From positions 186,001 to 250,000 of the forward strand of contig JAFEMH010002595.1 of the NCBI GenBank assembly GCA_022495995.1: a stretch of 64,000 nucleotides of DNA. Reading direction: 5' to 3'. Under the pieces are notes generated by a model. That model was not told the origin of the DNA. It made no database searches and worked only from the letters and a program-made list of their open reading frames with translations. The translations under genes were made by a program, and so were the position numbers. Origin of the DNA: Adenophora triphylla var. japonica. Taxonomy: Eukaryota > Streptophyta > Magnoliopsida > Asterales > Campanulaceae. The stretch's first letter is position 1. Each line of letters starts with the position of its first letter. This document shows positions 51,471-62,632 of the stretch, piece by piece.

Positions 51471-52247
51471 ATGGCCGGCTTGATAGCAAACAATGATGGT
51501 AACCCGATGCCCGGAGAGGAAGTCATCCCAGCTCAACCCAGACCCCATATTTGGTATGATGTTTGTGACTGTGATGAGTGCTTGGATGACACCTATCAGG
51601 AATGGATTCATGAGGATGCTCCCTCAAAGAGGAGGAAGAATAAGAAGTCTACACACCAAAAGCTGAAGGAGAGGTACGAAGCGGGGGACACCAGTGTAGG
51701 AACGCTAGGAGAAACCTCAGGAAAGTTTGACTACTACGTCAGCTACTCCAAGGAGCCCATCAAAGCGTCACTCAGCCAGGACAAAATCCATCCCAACAAT
51801 CCCTTCTCTGTCGATCCCTTAGAGGCAGAGAATTCTGAATTCATAGCCATCATCAAATTCAACGAGAAGTTGGAAGATCTGGAGGCAGAGTACAGGATCC
51901 CCATAGAGCACATGGTCGGTCAAGGCAGAATCAAGGTCTCACCTGGGGAAGACTTTATCAACATAATCCAGGCCAATCCTCCTGTCGGCTACACAGATAA
52001 GGTTGTGGTTTCAAAAATCAGTAAAGGGAAGATGAACTATCAACAATGTCTTGACAAGATGAATCAGACCCTTCAATCCATGAGTCCAGTTGTCACAGAT
52101 GAGCTTGCTGAGAGATTGCACCAGGCCTCTCTGGATCCCCTTACCACTTTCTCGAGGCATCAACCTACGAATGACCCTGGCAAAGCTTTTGACCAGTTCG
52201 AGCTTCCCAACTTTATGAAGACCGCAAGCCAATTCGCTTCTCCCTAG
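51471..52247 (+). pseudogene. T6 fused gag start and pol linker, 258-codon frame
   Basis: Starts at the gag start context (M-A-G-L-I-A-N-N-D, compare M-A-D-L-T-E-N-S-S in T5) and within about ten codons passes into the pol linker with CDCDEC, like T1 residues 198-203. Gag and protease, several kb in an autonomous relative, are deleted, yet the frame stays open across the joint. Landmarks later in the frame are I-N-I-I-Q-A and K-M-N-Y-Q-Q-C. No enzymatic domain. Open by chance or retained for another reason; I cannot tell. Confidence 0.7.
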
Positions 52248-52437
52248 GACAGCAACAGCGGAGAGTCCCCCCTGTCTAGTCGTGTCAAACACTGTGTCAA
52301 TAATAGTGTAGGGTTTAGAGTCTCTAGAGTCAAGAGTCTTTAAATTTCAGTCCTCTGCGTCATCTGATGGCCTCACGCCTGAAGATTATGAGTGTGTCGC
52401 CAATGTTATCTTTCCCTTTCCCTTTGCATTAAATGAA

Positions 52438-53997
52438 ATGATAGATCTTTCCGAGTATCCCCTTATTGCCAACTTAACAAATGATAAATTAACTAATAAC
52501 CTAACAACAATTAATAATGATTCATTTGAACAAGATGCAAACACACTAAATGAACAATACATTAATGAAATCTTTAAGCAGGTTACCGATAAAGAGGAAA
52601 ACCGGGCCCAAGCTGCCGAGGTGGTTTTGACGAGTGTTAACCTGGGTACTATCGAAGAACCTAAAGAGACACAGATCGGGAACTTCTTTCAAGGGGCTGA
52701 ACAGGACAGACTGGTTGATCTGCTCAGAGAATATGTGGATGTGTTCGCCTGGTCTTACAAGGACATGCCAGGGCTGGACAGCTCAATTGTGGAGCATAAG
52801 ATCCCTTTGACACCTGATGCCAAGCCAGTAAAACAGAAGCTAAGGAAAATCAAGCCAGAATGGTCTCTGCAGGTCAAGGAGGAGATCGAAAAGATGTTGT
52901 GGGTAGGATTCATCAGGGTTATTGAATACCCGACCTGGTTGTCGAATATCGTGACTGTGACTAAGGCCAATGGGAAGGTGCGCTGCTGTGTGGATTTCCG
53001 GGATCTAAACAAGGCCAGTCCCAAGGACGACTATCCGTTGCCAAACATAGACATTCTGGTGGACGCCACAGCCAACTACAAAGTCAAGTCCTTCGTTGAT
53101 GGTTTTGCTGGCTACAATCAGATTAAGATGGCCGAAGAGGACCAAGAAAAGACGACCTTTACCACTCTATAGGGGACGTACTGTTACACGATGATGCCTT
53201 TTGGGTTAAAAAATGATGGGGCTACGTATCAAAGGGCAGCGACTGCACTCTTTCATGACATGATTAACAAGGAGATCGAGTTCTATGTCAATGATATGAT
53301 TATCCACTCTAAAGGCGTGGACAGACAACACCTTGTAGACCTGCAAAAGTTCTTTAAGCGATTAAGACAACATTCTATGAGACTGAACCCTGCAAAATGC
53401 ACCTTTGGAGTAACAAGGGGTAAAGTGCTTAGGTACATGGTCACAGAGCGAGGCATTGAAGCCGATCCCCAAAAGATAAAAGCCATAATGGACATGAGGC
53501 CACCTCAAACCCTGACAGAAGTCAAAAGTTTTATGGGCAAGTTACAGTACATCAGCCATTTTGTCAATCAGCTGACTACCATGTGTGAGCCCATCTTCAA
53601 GCTTATGAAGAAAAAGGTTGATACAGAATGGAATGAAGAATGCCAGGGTGCCTTTGACCAAATCAAGGTGTACCTAGTAAATCCCCTAGTACTATGCCCG
53701 CCACATGGACAAAAACCTCTTCTGCTTTATCTCACTGTCACTGACACGGCAGTTGGGGCTATGCTGGCTCAGGAAAAGAATGATTCTCGTGTAGAAAATG
53801 CCATTTACTTTGTTAGTCGAAAGCTGCAAGGGAGTGAGCTCAATTACTCGGCTTGTGAAAATACTTGTGCAAGACTAGTCTGGGTAGTCGGGAAGCTGAA
53901 ATACTACATGCAGGCCCATTCTGTAAATTTGGTCTCAAAAATAGACCCCACCAAATATATCTTCGACAAACCTTCCCTCTCGATGCGCCTAGCAAAA
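52438..53997 (+). pseudogene. T6 reverse transcriptase with altered active site
   Basis: Frame from 52438 with W-L-S-N-I-V-T-V-T-K-A-N-G-K and C-V-D-F-R-D-L-N. TAG at 53170-53172 replaces a Trp codon. The same frame goes on from M-P-F-G-L-K-N to the catalytic loop, which reads Y-V-N-D instead of Y-V-D-D (53283-53294). TGA at 53998-54000 again replaces Trp. Two independent faults would prevent activity. Confidence 0.92.
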
Positions 53998-54627
53998 TGA
54001 TCATTCTTCCAAGCAGAGTTTGACATCAACCATGTGACAAGAAAGGCAATCAAGGGTCAAGCACTGTCAGACCATCTGGCAAATTTCCCTAGCAATGAGG
54101 ACCGAGGGCCTGAACCCCAGTTTCCAGATGAAGGGATCTTCGTTGTTGAGCATGAGAACCGATGGCAACTCTTCTTTGACGGAGCTGCTAACAAAAGGGG
54201 AAATGGCATAGGAATGCTACTGGTAGACCCGAAAGATGAGCATATGCCAATAGCCGTCAAGTTGAACTTCTCTGTCACAAATAATGCGGCAGAGTATGAA
54301 GCCTGTATAGCTGGTTTAGAGGCTTCCCTAGAAAGAAATGTCAAGGAACTCGAGGTCTACAGAGACTCAACCCTGATCATTAACCAGGTCTCTAATAAAT
54401 GGAAGACTGTGGATCCTAACCTCTAGAGGTATCATGCCTACATGGAAGAATTGACTGAGCAGTTCAGAGCAGTGACCTTCCACTACCTTCCAAGGGACAA
54501 GAATAGATTTGCAGATGTCTTAGCTACTCTAGCCTCATTGGTAGAGATCCTCGAGGGAAAGGTAGTAAAACCATTCAGAGTGGGTAGAAGGGAAGCCCCG
54601 ACTTTCTGTTGTGGAATTGGGACCTGA
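53998..54627 (+). pseudogene. T6 RNase H
   Basis: L-F-F-D-G-A-A-N, A-E-Y-E-A-C and V-Y-R-D-S-T carry the D, E and D residues. TAG at 54424-54426 replaces Gln. A frameshift near 54610 separates it from integrase. Confidence 0.88.
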
Positions 54628-55915
54628 GACTGTCAAAGAACCTTGGTACAATCAAGTTTACCAGTTTCTCAAAGATGGGGAATCAACTTTTAAAGATGAA
54701 GAAGGTAGACTGAAGGAAGGCATCAAAGCCAAAAGCCTGCAAGCCTTGAAATGGCTGGCCTCTCACTATGTCATCTTAGGAGGTGAGTTGTACAAAAAGC
54801 GATACCAAGGACCGCTTCTTCTGTGTGTCACCAAAGAGAAGGCAAGAGATCTAATGAACGAAGTCCATAATGGTCCCTGCGGTCCTCACATGAATGCCAG
54901 AGCACTGATGCAAGTGATCCTCAGAATGGGTTACTACTGGATCTCCATGGAAACAGACTGTGTTCAGCATGTCCGAGAGTGTGACAAATGCCAGCGGTTT
55001 GCCAACCTTAATCATATCCCACCTCACGACCTGTACTACATGAAGACTCCTTGGCCGTTTACAACTTGGGGTATTGACATAATAGGGAAGATAGCCCCGG
55101 CTGGAAGCAATGGGCATGAGTTTGTGTTAGTGACAGTAGACTACTTCACAAAATGGGTAGAAGCAAAGTCCTATAAGGTCCTCACTTCCAAGAAAGTGGC
55201 CCAGTTTGTCAAAGAAAACATCATGTGAAGATATGGGGTGCCAAATGAGATTATATCGGATAACGGGACGCACTTTGAAGGAGACTGCGATAAATTGTTG
55301 TCAGAATTCAGAGTCACTCGCCACAAATAATCCTAGTATAGGCCTCAAACCAATGGAGCAGTAGAAGCTGTAAATAAGACACTCGAAAGAATCATCCGAA
55401 AGATGGACACCCGCGGTCGTGACTGGCCTGAAAAGATACATCTGACACTCTGGGGCTACAGAACTTCTGTCAGAACAGCCACGGGAGAAACCCCTTTTGC
55501 TTTGACCTATGGAATGGAAGCGGTATTGCCAATAGAGTTGGAAATCCCGTCGCAAAGGGTCCTCCTGGAAAATAGCGTCAATGAAGTAGAATGGTTGCGC
55601 AGCCGGCATGATGAGCTTGCCCTACTTGATGAAAGGAGACTAAAGGCCATGGAACATACCCGAGCCTATCAGAGGCGAATAGCCAGGGCATTCGACAAAA
55701 ATTTCAAGGCCAGAGACATCAAAGAAGGTGATTTGGTTCTGAAAGAAAAGCCCCCTACCAGAGACAACCCTCTAGGAAAGTGGGAACCTGTTCGGATCAG
55801 CCCGTACGTAGTGCAGAAGATAATGTCGAGAGGAGCAATGAAGCTTGCAGACCTAGATGGCAATCCTTTTGTTCACCCACTCAACGGTGGTAAGCTCCGC
55901 CGGTACTATGTTTAA
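54611..55915 (+). pseudogene. T6 integrase
   Basis: HHCC finger (V-H-N-G, G-P-H, then C-D-K-C-Q-R), G-I-D-I-I-G-K, S-D-N-G-T-H-F-E-G and A-V-E-A-V-N-K are present. TGA at 55226-55228 replaces Cys, and TAA plus TAG near 55327-55335 interrupt before the glutamate. The C-terminus runs open to TAA 55913-55915 (R-R-Y-Y-V). Confidence 0.9.
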
Positions 55916-56214
55916 GATAAAAAAATAATAATAAAAAAAGAAAACAATGCAAAAAGAGTAATACCCAGCAAGGCTGAAAATCCTGAAAAGGGCAGTCTAG
56001 GCAGAAACTAGGGTCGCACATAAAAAAAAAAGAAAAACAGTGCGAAAGAGTAATACCCAGCTAGGCTAAAAACCCTGAAAAAGGGCGGTCTAGGCAGAAA
56101 ACAGGGTTGCACATAAAAAAAACAAAACAAAACAAAAATCCAAAAGTTCATTAGAATGAACTACGAAGACCTGAGCCCATTAGCCTTTCTTGTAAAAGGG
56201 GAACGTAGGCAGCC
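55916..56214 (+). repeat. A-rich duplicated module and CTACG...CGTAGG module after T6 pol
   Basis: Two units at 55947-56020 and 56040-56113 (GTAATACCCAGC, AGGCTGAAAA, GGGTTGCACA). Then GAACTACGAAGACCTGAGC to CGTAGGCAGCC (56155-56214) with CCC and GGGG able to pair. Confidence 0.85.
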
Positions 56215-56446
56215 AGAAATGGTTCGGTCTAAACAATAAATAAGACATTTGAATTTCCATGAAATGTGTCTTGAAAATTTCTAAGATAATGTCTCTTGTT
56301 ATTACAAATTAAAAACTTCTTGATGAGTTCAACACTGTCTACTCTTGACTCTGCTAACCTGCTACAAAGACTAAAATATACAAAAAAAGGCCTAATCAAC
56401 TAATGTGTTTGCAAAAGGCTATAAGCAGTTGCTCGGAATAGGTCTC
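56215..56446. other. Spacer at the 3' end of T6 antisense gene A
   Basis: AT-rich, no gene; shares CTTGATGAGTTCAA with T1 and T2 at the same place. Confidence 0.55.
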
Positions 56447-57927
56447 TCAGTTGTCAGCAACAAAGTCTTCCTTGTTCTTCTTTCCTTTACCTCGACCCCA
56501 TCGAGTGTTCTTTCTTTTCTTCTCAATGATGTCAGTCTCCCTCATCCCTATCTCAGGAATCCTCACTGGAGCCTCCATCAAACCCGTATCAATAAGTGCC
56601 TTTTCTACCCTGGCACGAGTCCTTATCTCCTCCCGTTGAGCCTCGGTGAGACGTCTGATAACTGTTCATATCTCGCTTCTATGTCCCTGATAAGATCACC
56701 CTACTGGTTGTGGCGACTAGCCCTTGCCTCGGTCTCCCTCAGAGTCCTGCTAGAGTCATTGTCAGCACCCAATAAAGCCTGGCACCTCTCTCCCAAAACA
56801 ATCTGAGTTTCCCCCATCTCGTTCTCGTACCAATCCAAGTAAGTCGTAGTCAAGATGGTACTCTTCCTGTTCTTGAGAATGGCCCTGGGCTGAAAAGCAG
56901 CGTATGTCCACGCTCTCGAGAAAAATGAAAAGCTGTCTGGATCTCTCATGTTAAAAGGTGCCACCTCCATGGTACGAATATCCTCCCAGTCATCCAATGG
57001 CTCCTGCAAGGTCCCGAACTGCCTGGACACTAAGCAGGGAATGTAGAAAGATGACAAAGAGAATCCCGGAACCCTCACTATGTAGGACTCCTGAAACATC
57101 CTTTGAGTCTGCAATCTCCAGTGAGGCACCCACCAGTGAATGTTTGAGGTAGACAACCGAGCAATCATCACCTCCCAACTACCCTGATCCTGCTGTCTCG
57201 GTGCACCCCTCCGAGAAATCACCCAAAGACACTGGGAGGCAAAGCCCCGAGTCTCTCCTGCAGCCATAAAGTCAGTACCGATGGGCTCCCAGACCGTATG
57301 AAATGGTCCCCCTAGCCATCTTGTCAATGCCATGAAGAGTTTCCCCCAAAATCAGTGGGACAATATCTCTCCCGCCCCTACAGTCTCTGACCATGTCCAA
57401 AAGGCCGCTGTGGCACACTCCGAAGGACTCAGCAGTGAATAGGAAGGAGAATACGCAGAGGATAAAGGCGTCCATAGATACCGTGGTTGCAGCAGTACCC
57501 GGAGACCCAAATCTGCTCGGAATATCAGAAATGTCGATTCTGTCAGGGGCTATCATCATCCCTTCGGCTTCTTCTGGAGAAATTTGTAGAAAAGATGCCA
57601 ACTTTACGGTCATCGGCAAGTCCCAGGTCAAAGGAATCAAGATGGCTTCAATTTCTGGACCCCCAATCAATGCTCGGAAATCTTCAAAGGTTGGAATGAG
57701 CTTGTTGTAGGAAAAGAAGTAAACATGTCTCTGAATGTCCCAAAACCTCGCTGCTGCTCTCAAAAGGTCCCAATCAGGCGGGAGGTCCTTCAAATGCCGT
57801 AAAGACATGATCTTGAAGGTGTTGTCGAACAGCCCCTTGTGAGATTGAAAGTTGTGTCTCATCCAAGGTTGGAGGTCGAACAGAAAATGATCCCTTTCCC
57901 CTTTTGCAATTGGACTAGTTTTTCCAT
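56447..57927 (-). pseudogene. T6 antisense gene A: PMD-like, several lesions
   Basis: Starts M-E-K-L-V-Q-L-Q-K-G-K at 57927. A small indel near 57885-57900 shifts the frame; then R-F-W-D-I-Q-R-H-V-Y, F-S-Y-N-K and F-E-D-F-R-A-L-I-G-G run open to about 57300, where a second frameshift occurs. The next frame (W-W-V-P-H-W-R, Y-L-D-W-Y-E-N-E) ends at TAG 56701-56703, replacing Gln of T2. The basic tail (R-K-E-R-T-L-D-G-V-E-V-K) is in yet another frame. The matching intact protein is T2 gene A. Confidence 0.82.
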
Positions 57928-58023
57928 GGCAGTGATCGAACTCGATGATTTTTGGTCAAAAATGTGATTTGGAATCAGTTGGGACAAGTCTAAGTTGAAA
58001 ATGAAATGAAAAGGCCCTCCCTT

Positions 58024-58101
58024 GATTTTATTTGCAGAAAACAAGTTCAGTTACGGCTCCAAGCCGTGCGGCTTCATTTGCCCAGGACCTGGCCGGACGG
58101 C
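58024..58101 (-). promoter_or_regulatory. T6 antisense gene A promoter: paired palindromes and AT-rich box
   Basis: GCCGTGCGGC 58063-58072 and GCCGGACGGC 58092-58101, 29 bp start to start. On the minus strand AAATAAAATC (58033-58024) follows 30 bp after the inner site, as in T2. Confidence 0.68.
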
Positions 58102-58456
58102 TTCGTTCGCTTCTGCAGAAAAAAAAAAATCTGCAGCAGTCAAAGCTGCTGCCCAAGTGGGATTTTCACCCCACTTTCTCAACAAAACCTGCATAAAAAC
58201 ATTCACAAACACCATTCATACATTCATATACCATCATAAACCATTTTAGCTCAAATTTCATCCCATTTCCATGCAAAAAGTCGCCCCGAGGCTCAAGTAA
58301 TATGCAAAATAATAAAGCATCAATAAGAAAAGAAAAATAAAAAGATCATTACATTGTCTTTGCCTCCTTGGCACCCAAATAAAAGAATAAATACAAATTG
58401 TGCATAGTTTGTTCATTGTTTTCTCTCTCACTCTCCAAGTTTGAACCTAAGGAACC

Positions 58457-61091
58457 CTAAGCCTCCGATTCATCATCATCGCTGCTTAGCTCATAAAACT
58501 CGGGGTCCCTCAGCAGGTCTTCATCATCACTCATGGCGGTCAGGTTGACGGGCACATGCTCGTACTCCGCCAGCTGCTCTAATATATCAGTGTTAGGCAC
58601 TCGCCCCCGAGGCACTGCACTGGTAGAAGATGAGGGGTACCCTGACGTTGATGATGAAGAAGTCGCGCTCCCGACATGCCTTCTCTTATGCTCAGGCTCC
58701 TGTGCATTTCACGCAGCCCTTGACGCGCAAGCCAGCTTCCTCAAAAGTGACCGAGCCAGCTCCTTCCAGCCCCTATTATGCCGCACCAGAGTGTCATATG
58801 TACGAACGGGGACCTACAAGAAAAAGGGAAAAGCTCATAAAATTCCAAAGAAGTTCAGAATCGCAGAAAATAGAAAAGCCGAAAAGAAAAGGGACCCAGA
58901 GTTACTTACAATGCTATCAGCCGGCAAAGTATACTCGGCATCCCTCGCGTCTGGAATAGGCACCATCAGCCTCCTCAACACCCCGTTCACCACATAAGAA
59001 AGGTGAGCTAGAGGAACAGGTGGATCAGTCGGCTCTGCCTCCCCATACCCCTGGGCAGCAGCTATCTTTGCCAACCTCTGAGGCGTCCTCAAACGCTCCT
59101 CCACAAAGGTGGTGTATGGGGTGGCGTAGTCACAATTGTCCTCAGCCGCCAATCCAACCTTGTACCTGTCCCTCTCATCAACTGACCAGTGCCTGGGCTG
59201 CAGTATGAGAGGAGGGGGTCCTGAAGGGTAATCGCGTCCAAAGGAGGGATGTGACCGTGCTTCCTGGAGAATCGGTCCCCCAAATAGATGATATTGCAGG
59301 TCAAGCCTGTCAGCCACCTCCTCTGCCTGGTCACCACCACGGCATCTCCTATAAGAGCCTCCGGATACCTCCCCCAGGGATAGAAGTCCACTCCCTCATG
59401 ACCATCCCTGTTGATGACGGGCTTCACCATCTTGTAGTCAAAGGTGATTCGGGTCTTCCCGGTGAACTTATCCCTAGCCTCTCCTCTCCAGCACACCATA
59501 GCTGGGAAGATAGCAGGATCACTCTGCTGGTTCCAAGGAAAGAAATCAATCACCTCATAAAACCAGACCTGCATGTCAAAACATAAGGGTCATTTCTCTC
59601 TTAAAATCTCAAGACACAAAAAGGAAAAGAGAGAAAGAAAATGAGAATACCTCAAGAGCGAAAGAAAAGCAGTCCATAGAAGCAGCCTTGTTTCGGCTGT
59701 ACAAATCCAAAGAAAAATAAAGCTCAGCCAATCCGGCCACACCCCAAGAGACCTCCCCAACCACATCCAGATCATCCAAAGAGTCAAGTAGACAAACCAT
59801 CGCCAACGTCCCAGAATTGGCAAAAATGGTGACAGATAGAGTCAACCCTCAAGAAAGCTCTCGCGAGCTGGTGGGCAGTCACCTCATTGGCCACAAACCC
59901 CTCCATACACCTCAGAACCTCAACCTCAACAAACCTCGTCTCCATCCCTAGCCCCTTCGAATGGAGGTCAAACCCCACATAGTCTCTGAACTCAGCCTCA
60001 GAAATGTGATCTCTCCAGGTCACAAGCCGATCAGTGAACCTCAAGCCAGTAATAGCTGAAAAGTCGGCGGGAGTCACCGAGACTTCTCCCCAGCCTAGAT
60101 GAAAGTTGTGAGTGGTGTCCCACTAAAACTCTGAAAGAGCCTGGATCAGCCTCTTGCTCTTGGAGGTCACGTGAATGCCTTAGCTGATAGTCTCGACAAA
60201 AGAATGGAGGCCAGTCACCACCACTAGCTACTTAGGAGTCTGGTCATCCTTCTCAAAGTTGGGTATCCTGTCCCACAACTCCACCGCTACCTCAGGGGGT
60301 CCCCTCGACTTGCTCTCTTGTAGGTGAGCATAGCAAAAGCACGTTAGTCCTTCAGTGTATCTCAGAAGCATGCATACATTCACAAAAAATAATGCACATA
60401 TTGTCAAAGAAAAGCATTCATAAGAAGTTTCTAGCATCATTTGCCTAGAACACGTGTCTCTCATCATTTGAAACACGTCACCCTGAGCACTTGCTCTCCC
60501 AAGCACAAAAATTCCAGTTTTCACAAAATTCTTTGTATATAGGTTTTAATCTTTCAAAGTGGCATGCATGAATCATTTTCATCGTCCAAAATCTTGTTTT
60601 CACATCCATGATCAGAAGTCGACCTAGTTCTAGCACATGTAAGAACTCCGTCACATTTTAGGCATTATTTTTCTCACTTTATTTTTAAAAAATGAGTCAT
60701 TCTCATATTTTTCAAATAAATTGCACATGCATGTTTATTTATGTCCTTCTCATATTTTTTTCAAATAAATTAGGGCTAGACTTTAATTATCAAATCCCTA
60801 AAATCATCAATAAAATCACAAGAAAAATAAAAAATTCCCAAAATTCAAGTCTAGCCCTAATCAATCAAAAAATCAATCAAAATTGATGAAATCAAATAAA
60901 TCGAGAGTGCTTACCCCAATCGATTGAGGTTTCATAGATTTGTGCTCTCTTTTACCGGGATAGAATTCAGAAGTAGGCGCGACGAAGTCATACTTCCTCT
61001 CGGTTCTAACGAATTCCCTCCGCCTCATCCTCGCAATTTGCGACAAGTTCCGATGCGCTTGTCGAGGCAAGATGTTCCCTTCTTGATCCAT
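58457..61091 (-). pseudogene. T6 antisense gene B: four-exon PMD-like gene
   Basis: Exons on the minus strand: 61091-60915 (177 bp, M-D-Q-E-G-N-I, donor GTAAGC), about 60319-59651 (donor GTATTC), 59578-58910 (acceptor ATGCAG, donor GTAAGT) and 58813-58457 (acceptor TTGTAG). Exon 2 has H-N-F-H-L-G-W-G-E and D-F-S-A-I-T-G-L; exon 3 starts V-W-F-Y-E-V and has I-Y-L-G-D-R. The last exon ends S-S-D-D-D-E-S-E-A. Lesions: intron 1 acceptor reads ACAAG where T2 has ACAG; a stop where T2 has Trp (near 60123); frame breaks in exons 2 and 3; TGA in exon 4 after C-A-S-R-A-A. It is the best template for the gene's exon plan. Confidence 0.75.
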
Positions 61092-61200
61092 CTTGAGCGA
61101 TAGGAAGCTAAAGAATTGAAAATCTTGGCGTTTCTCTCTCTTTTCTCTCCTCTCTCCTCAGCAGAAACAACAGCAACAATGGCTGTTGCTCGTTCTAATT

Positions 61201-61273
61201 CTGTTTAAATAAATCTGGGGAAATCAAGTTTCAAGCCAGACGATTTCTTTTTCCCCATCTCATGTCGGGCGGC
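61201..61273 (-). promoter_or_regulatory. T6 antisense gene B promoter: paired, partly decayed palindromes
   Basis: GCCAGACGAT 61235-61244 and GTCGGGCGGC 61264-61273, 29 bp start to start. On the minus strand AGATTTATTTAAACAG (61216-61201) follows about 20 bp after the inner site, aligning with T2. Confidence 0.55.
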
Positions 61274-61329
61274 TTCATTCGCCTCAGGTTGAATTTACAC
61301 TTTTGCCCCTGGACTTTCCATTTAACCAA

Positions 61330-61650
61330 GAATTCCCGTTATCTCCAAATGGAATAACGTTGTTTCTCAAAAATTCTCGTTATCTCCAAATAGAATAACG
61401 TTTTCTCTAAAAAATTTCCGTTATCTCCGAATGAGATAACGTTTTCTCTAAAAAAAATCCGTTATCTCCAGATGGAATAACGTTTTATCCTAAATTTTCC
61501 GTTATCTCCAAATGGGATAACGTCTCCTCCGGGAAATCATCCGTTATCTCCAAATATGATAACGTCTCCTCCGGGAAACCTTCTGTTATCACCAAATGGG
61601 ATAACGTCTCCTCCGCGTAACCTTTCGTTATCGCCAAATGGGATAACGTC
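61330..61650 (+). repeat. Tandem hairpin array, about 45-bp unit, seven to eight units
   Basis: Units with CCGTTATCTCCAAATGGGAT and AACGT; GTTATC pairs with GATAAC. Confidence 0.9.
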
Positions 61651-61674
61651 AGGTGACAGTCTCCAAATTGTCAA

Positions 61675-61835
61675 ATTCTAACTTTAGCTACCTCAATCTC
61701 CTCGATAGCGACGAAAGCTTTAGTTCTTTCCAACTTTAGCTACCTCTATCTTCTCGATAGTGACGAAAGCTTTAGTTCTTAAAACATCAGCTACCTCTAA
61801 CTCCTCGATAGCGACGTAAGCTTTAGTATCTTAAG
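61675..61835 (+). repeat. Tandem repeat with AGCTACCTCTA and CTCGATAGCGACG, three units
   Basis: Units of about 55 bp ending GAAAGCTTTAGTTCTT. A single related unit is in T2 at 22722-22765. Confidence 0.82.
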
Positions 61836-61902
61836 GTGACTCCTCCATTAATCGTCAAAATTCCAAGGATCCTAGACCTGTTCCTAACTATCTAGTGAAC
61901 CT

Positions 61903-62290
61903 TGAACTACGACCACGGCTTGATTCCTCCGGGATACGTAGGTAGCCTTTCATAAAGCTCCAGCCATCCAACCACACTGGTCACCCCTTTTCATTCATCA
62001 CTCCTCAGTGGTGCATAAGCCTTTCATAAAGGTCCAACCATCCGACCACAGTGGTCACCCCTTTCATTCATCACTCCTCAGTGGTTCATGAGCCTTTCAT
62101 AAAGGTCCAACCATCCGACCGTAGTGATCACCCATTTCATTCATCACTCCTCAGTGGTGCATGAGCCTTTCATAAAGGTCCAGCCATCCAACAGCAGTGG
62201 TCACCCATTTCATTCATCACTCCTAAGTGATGCATGAGCCTTTCAAAAAAGGTCCAGCTATCTGACCACATTGGTCACTCCCTTCATTTG
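61903..62290 (+). repeat. CTACG module and hairpin repeats of about 73 bp, T6
   Basis: Module 61903-61947, then about four units with GACCACAGTGGTCACCC (stem GACCAC/GTGGTC), CATCACTCCTCAGTGGTG and CCTTTCATAAAGG. Confidence 0.85.
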
Positions 62291-62390
62291 GCATATCCCC
62301 CGTAGGATAAGCCATTTGACCTCCTAGGTCATTTCCTTTCCATCTTCATAGCAAGGGACCAGTTTCTCTTTGCCATTCCCCAGTGGATTC

Positions 62391-62533
62391 CGAACTACGA
62401 TCATGGCTTGATTCCTCCGGGATACGTAGGTACTCTACTTTAGGTTCAGCCAATTTGTCACATATGACACCCTTTCCCCAGTGGATTCTGAACTACGATA
62501 ATGGCTTGATTCCTCCAAGATACGTAGGTAGCC
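62391..62533 (+). other. Two more CTACG...CGTAGG modules near the T6 polypurine tract
   Basis: 62391-62435 (TCC-TCCG-GGA) and 62490-62533, where the inner hairpin is weakened (TCC-TCCA-AGA). Confidence 0.62.
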
Positions 62534-62622
62534 TTCCAAAAGTTCAGCCACTCGACCTCCTTGGTCCTCCAATCCATCTCGATAGTTCGACAGATTGGAT
62601 TCTTTTTATCGACGCCGTTGCC

Positions 62623-62632
62623 GAGGGGCTTC
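62623..62632 (+). other. Polypurine tract of T6
   Basis: GAGGGGCTTC, directly before TGTAAGTACC. Confidence 0.82.
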
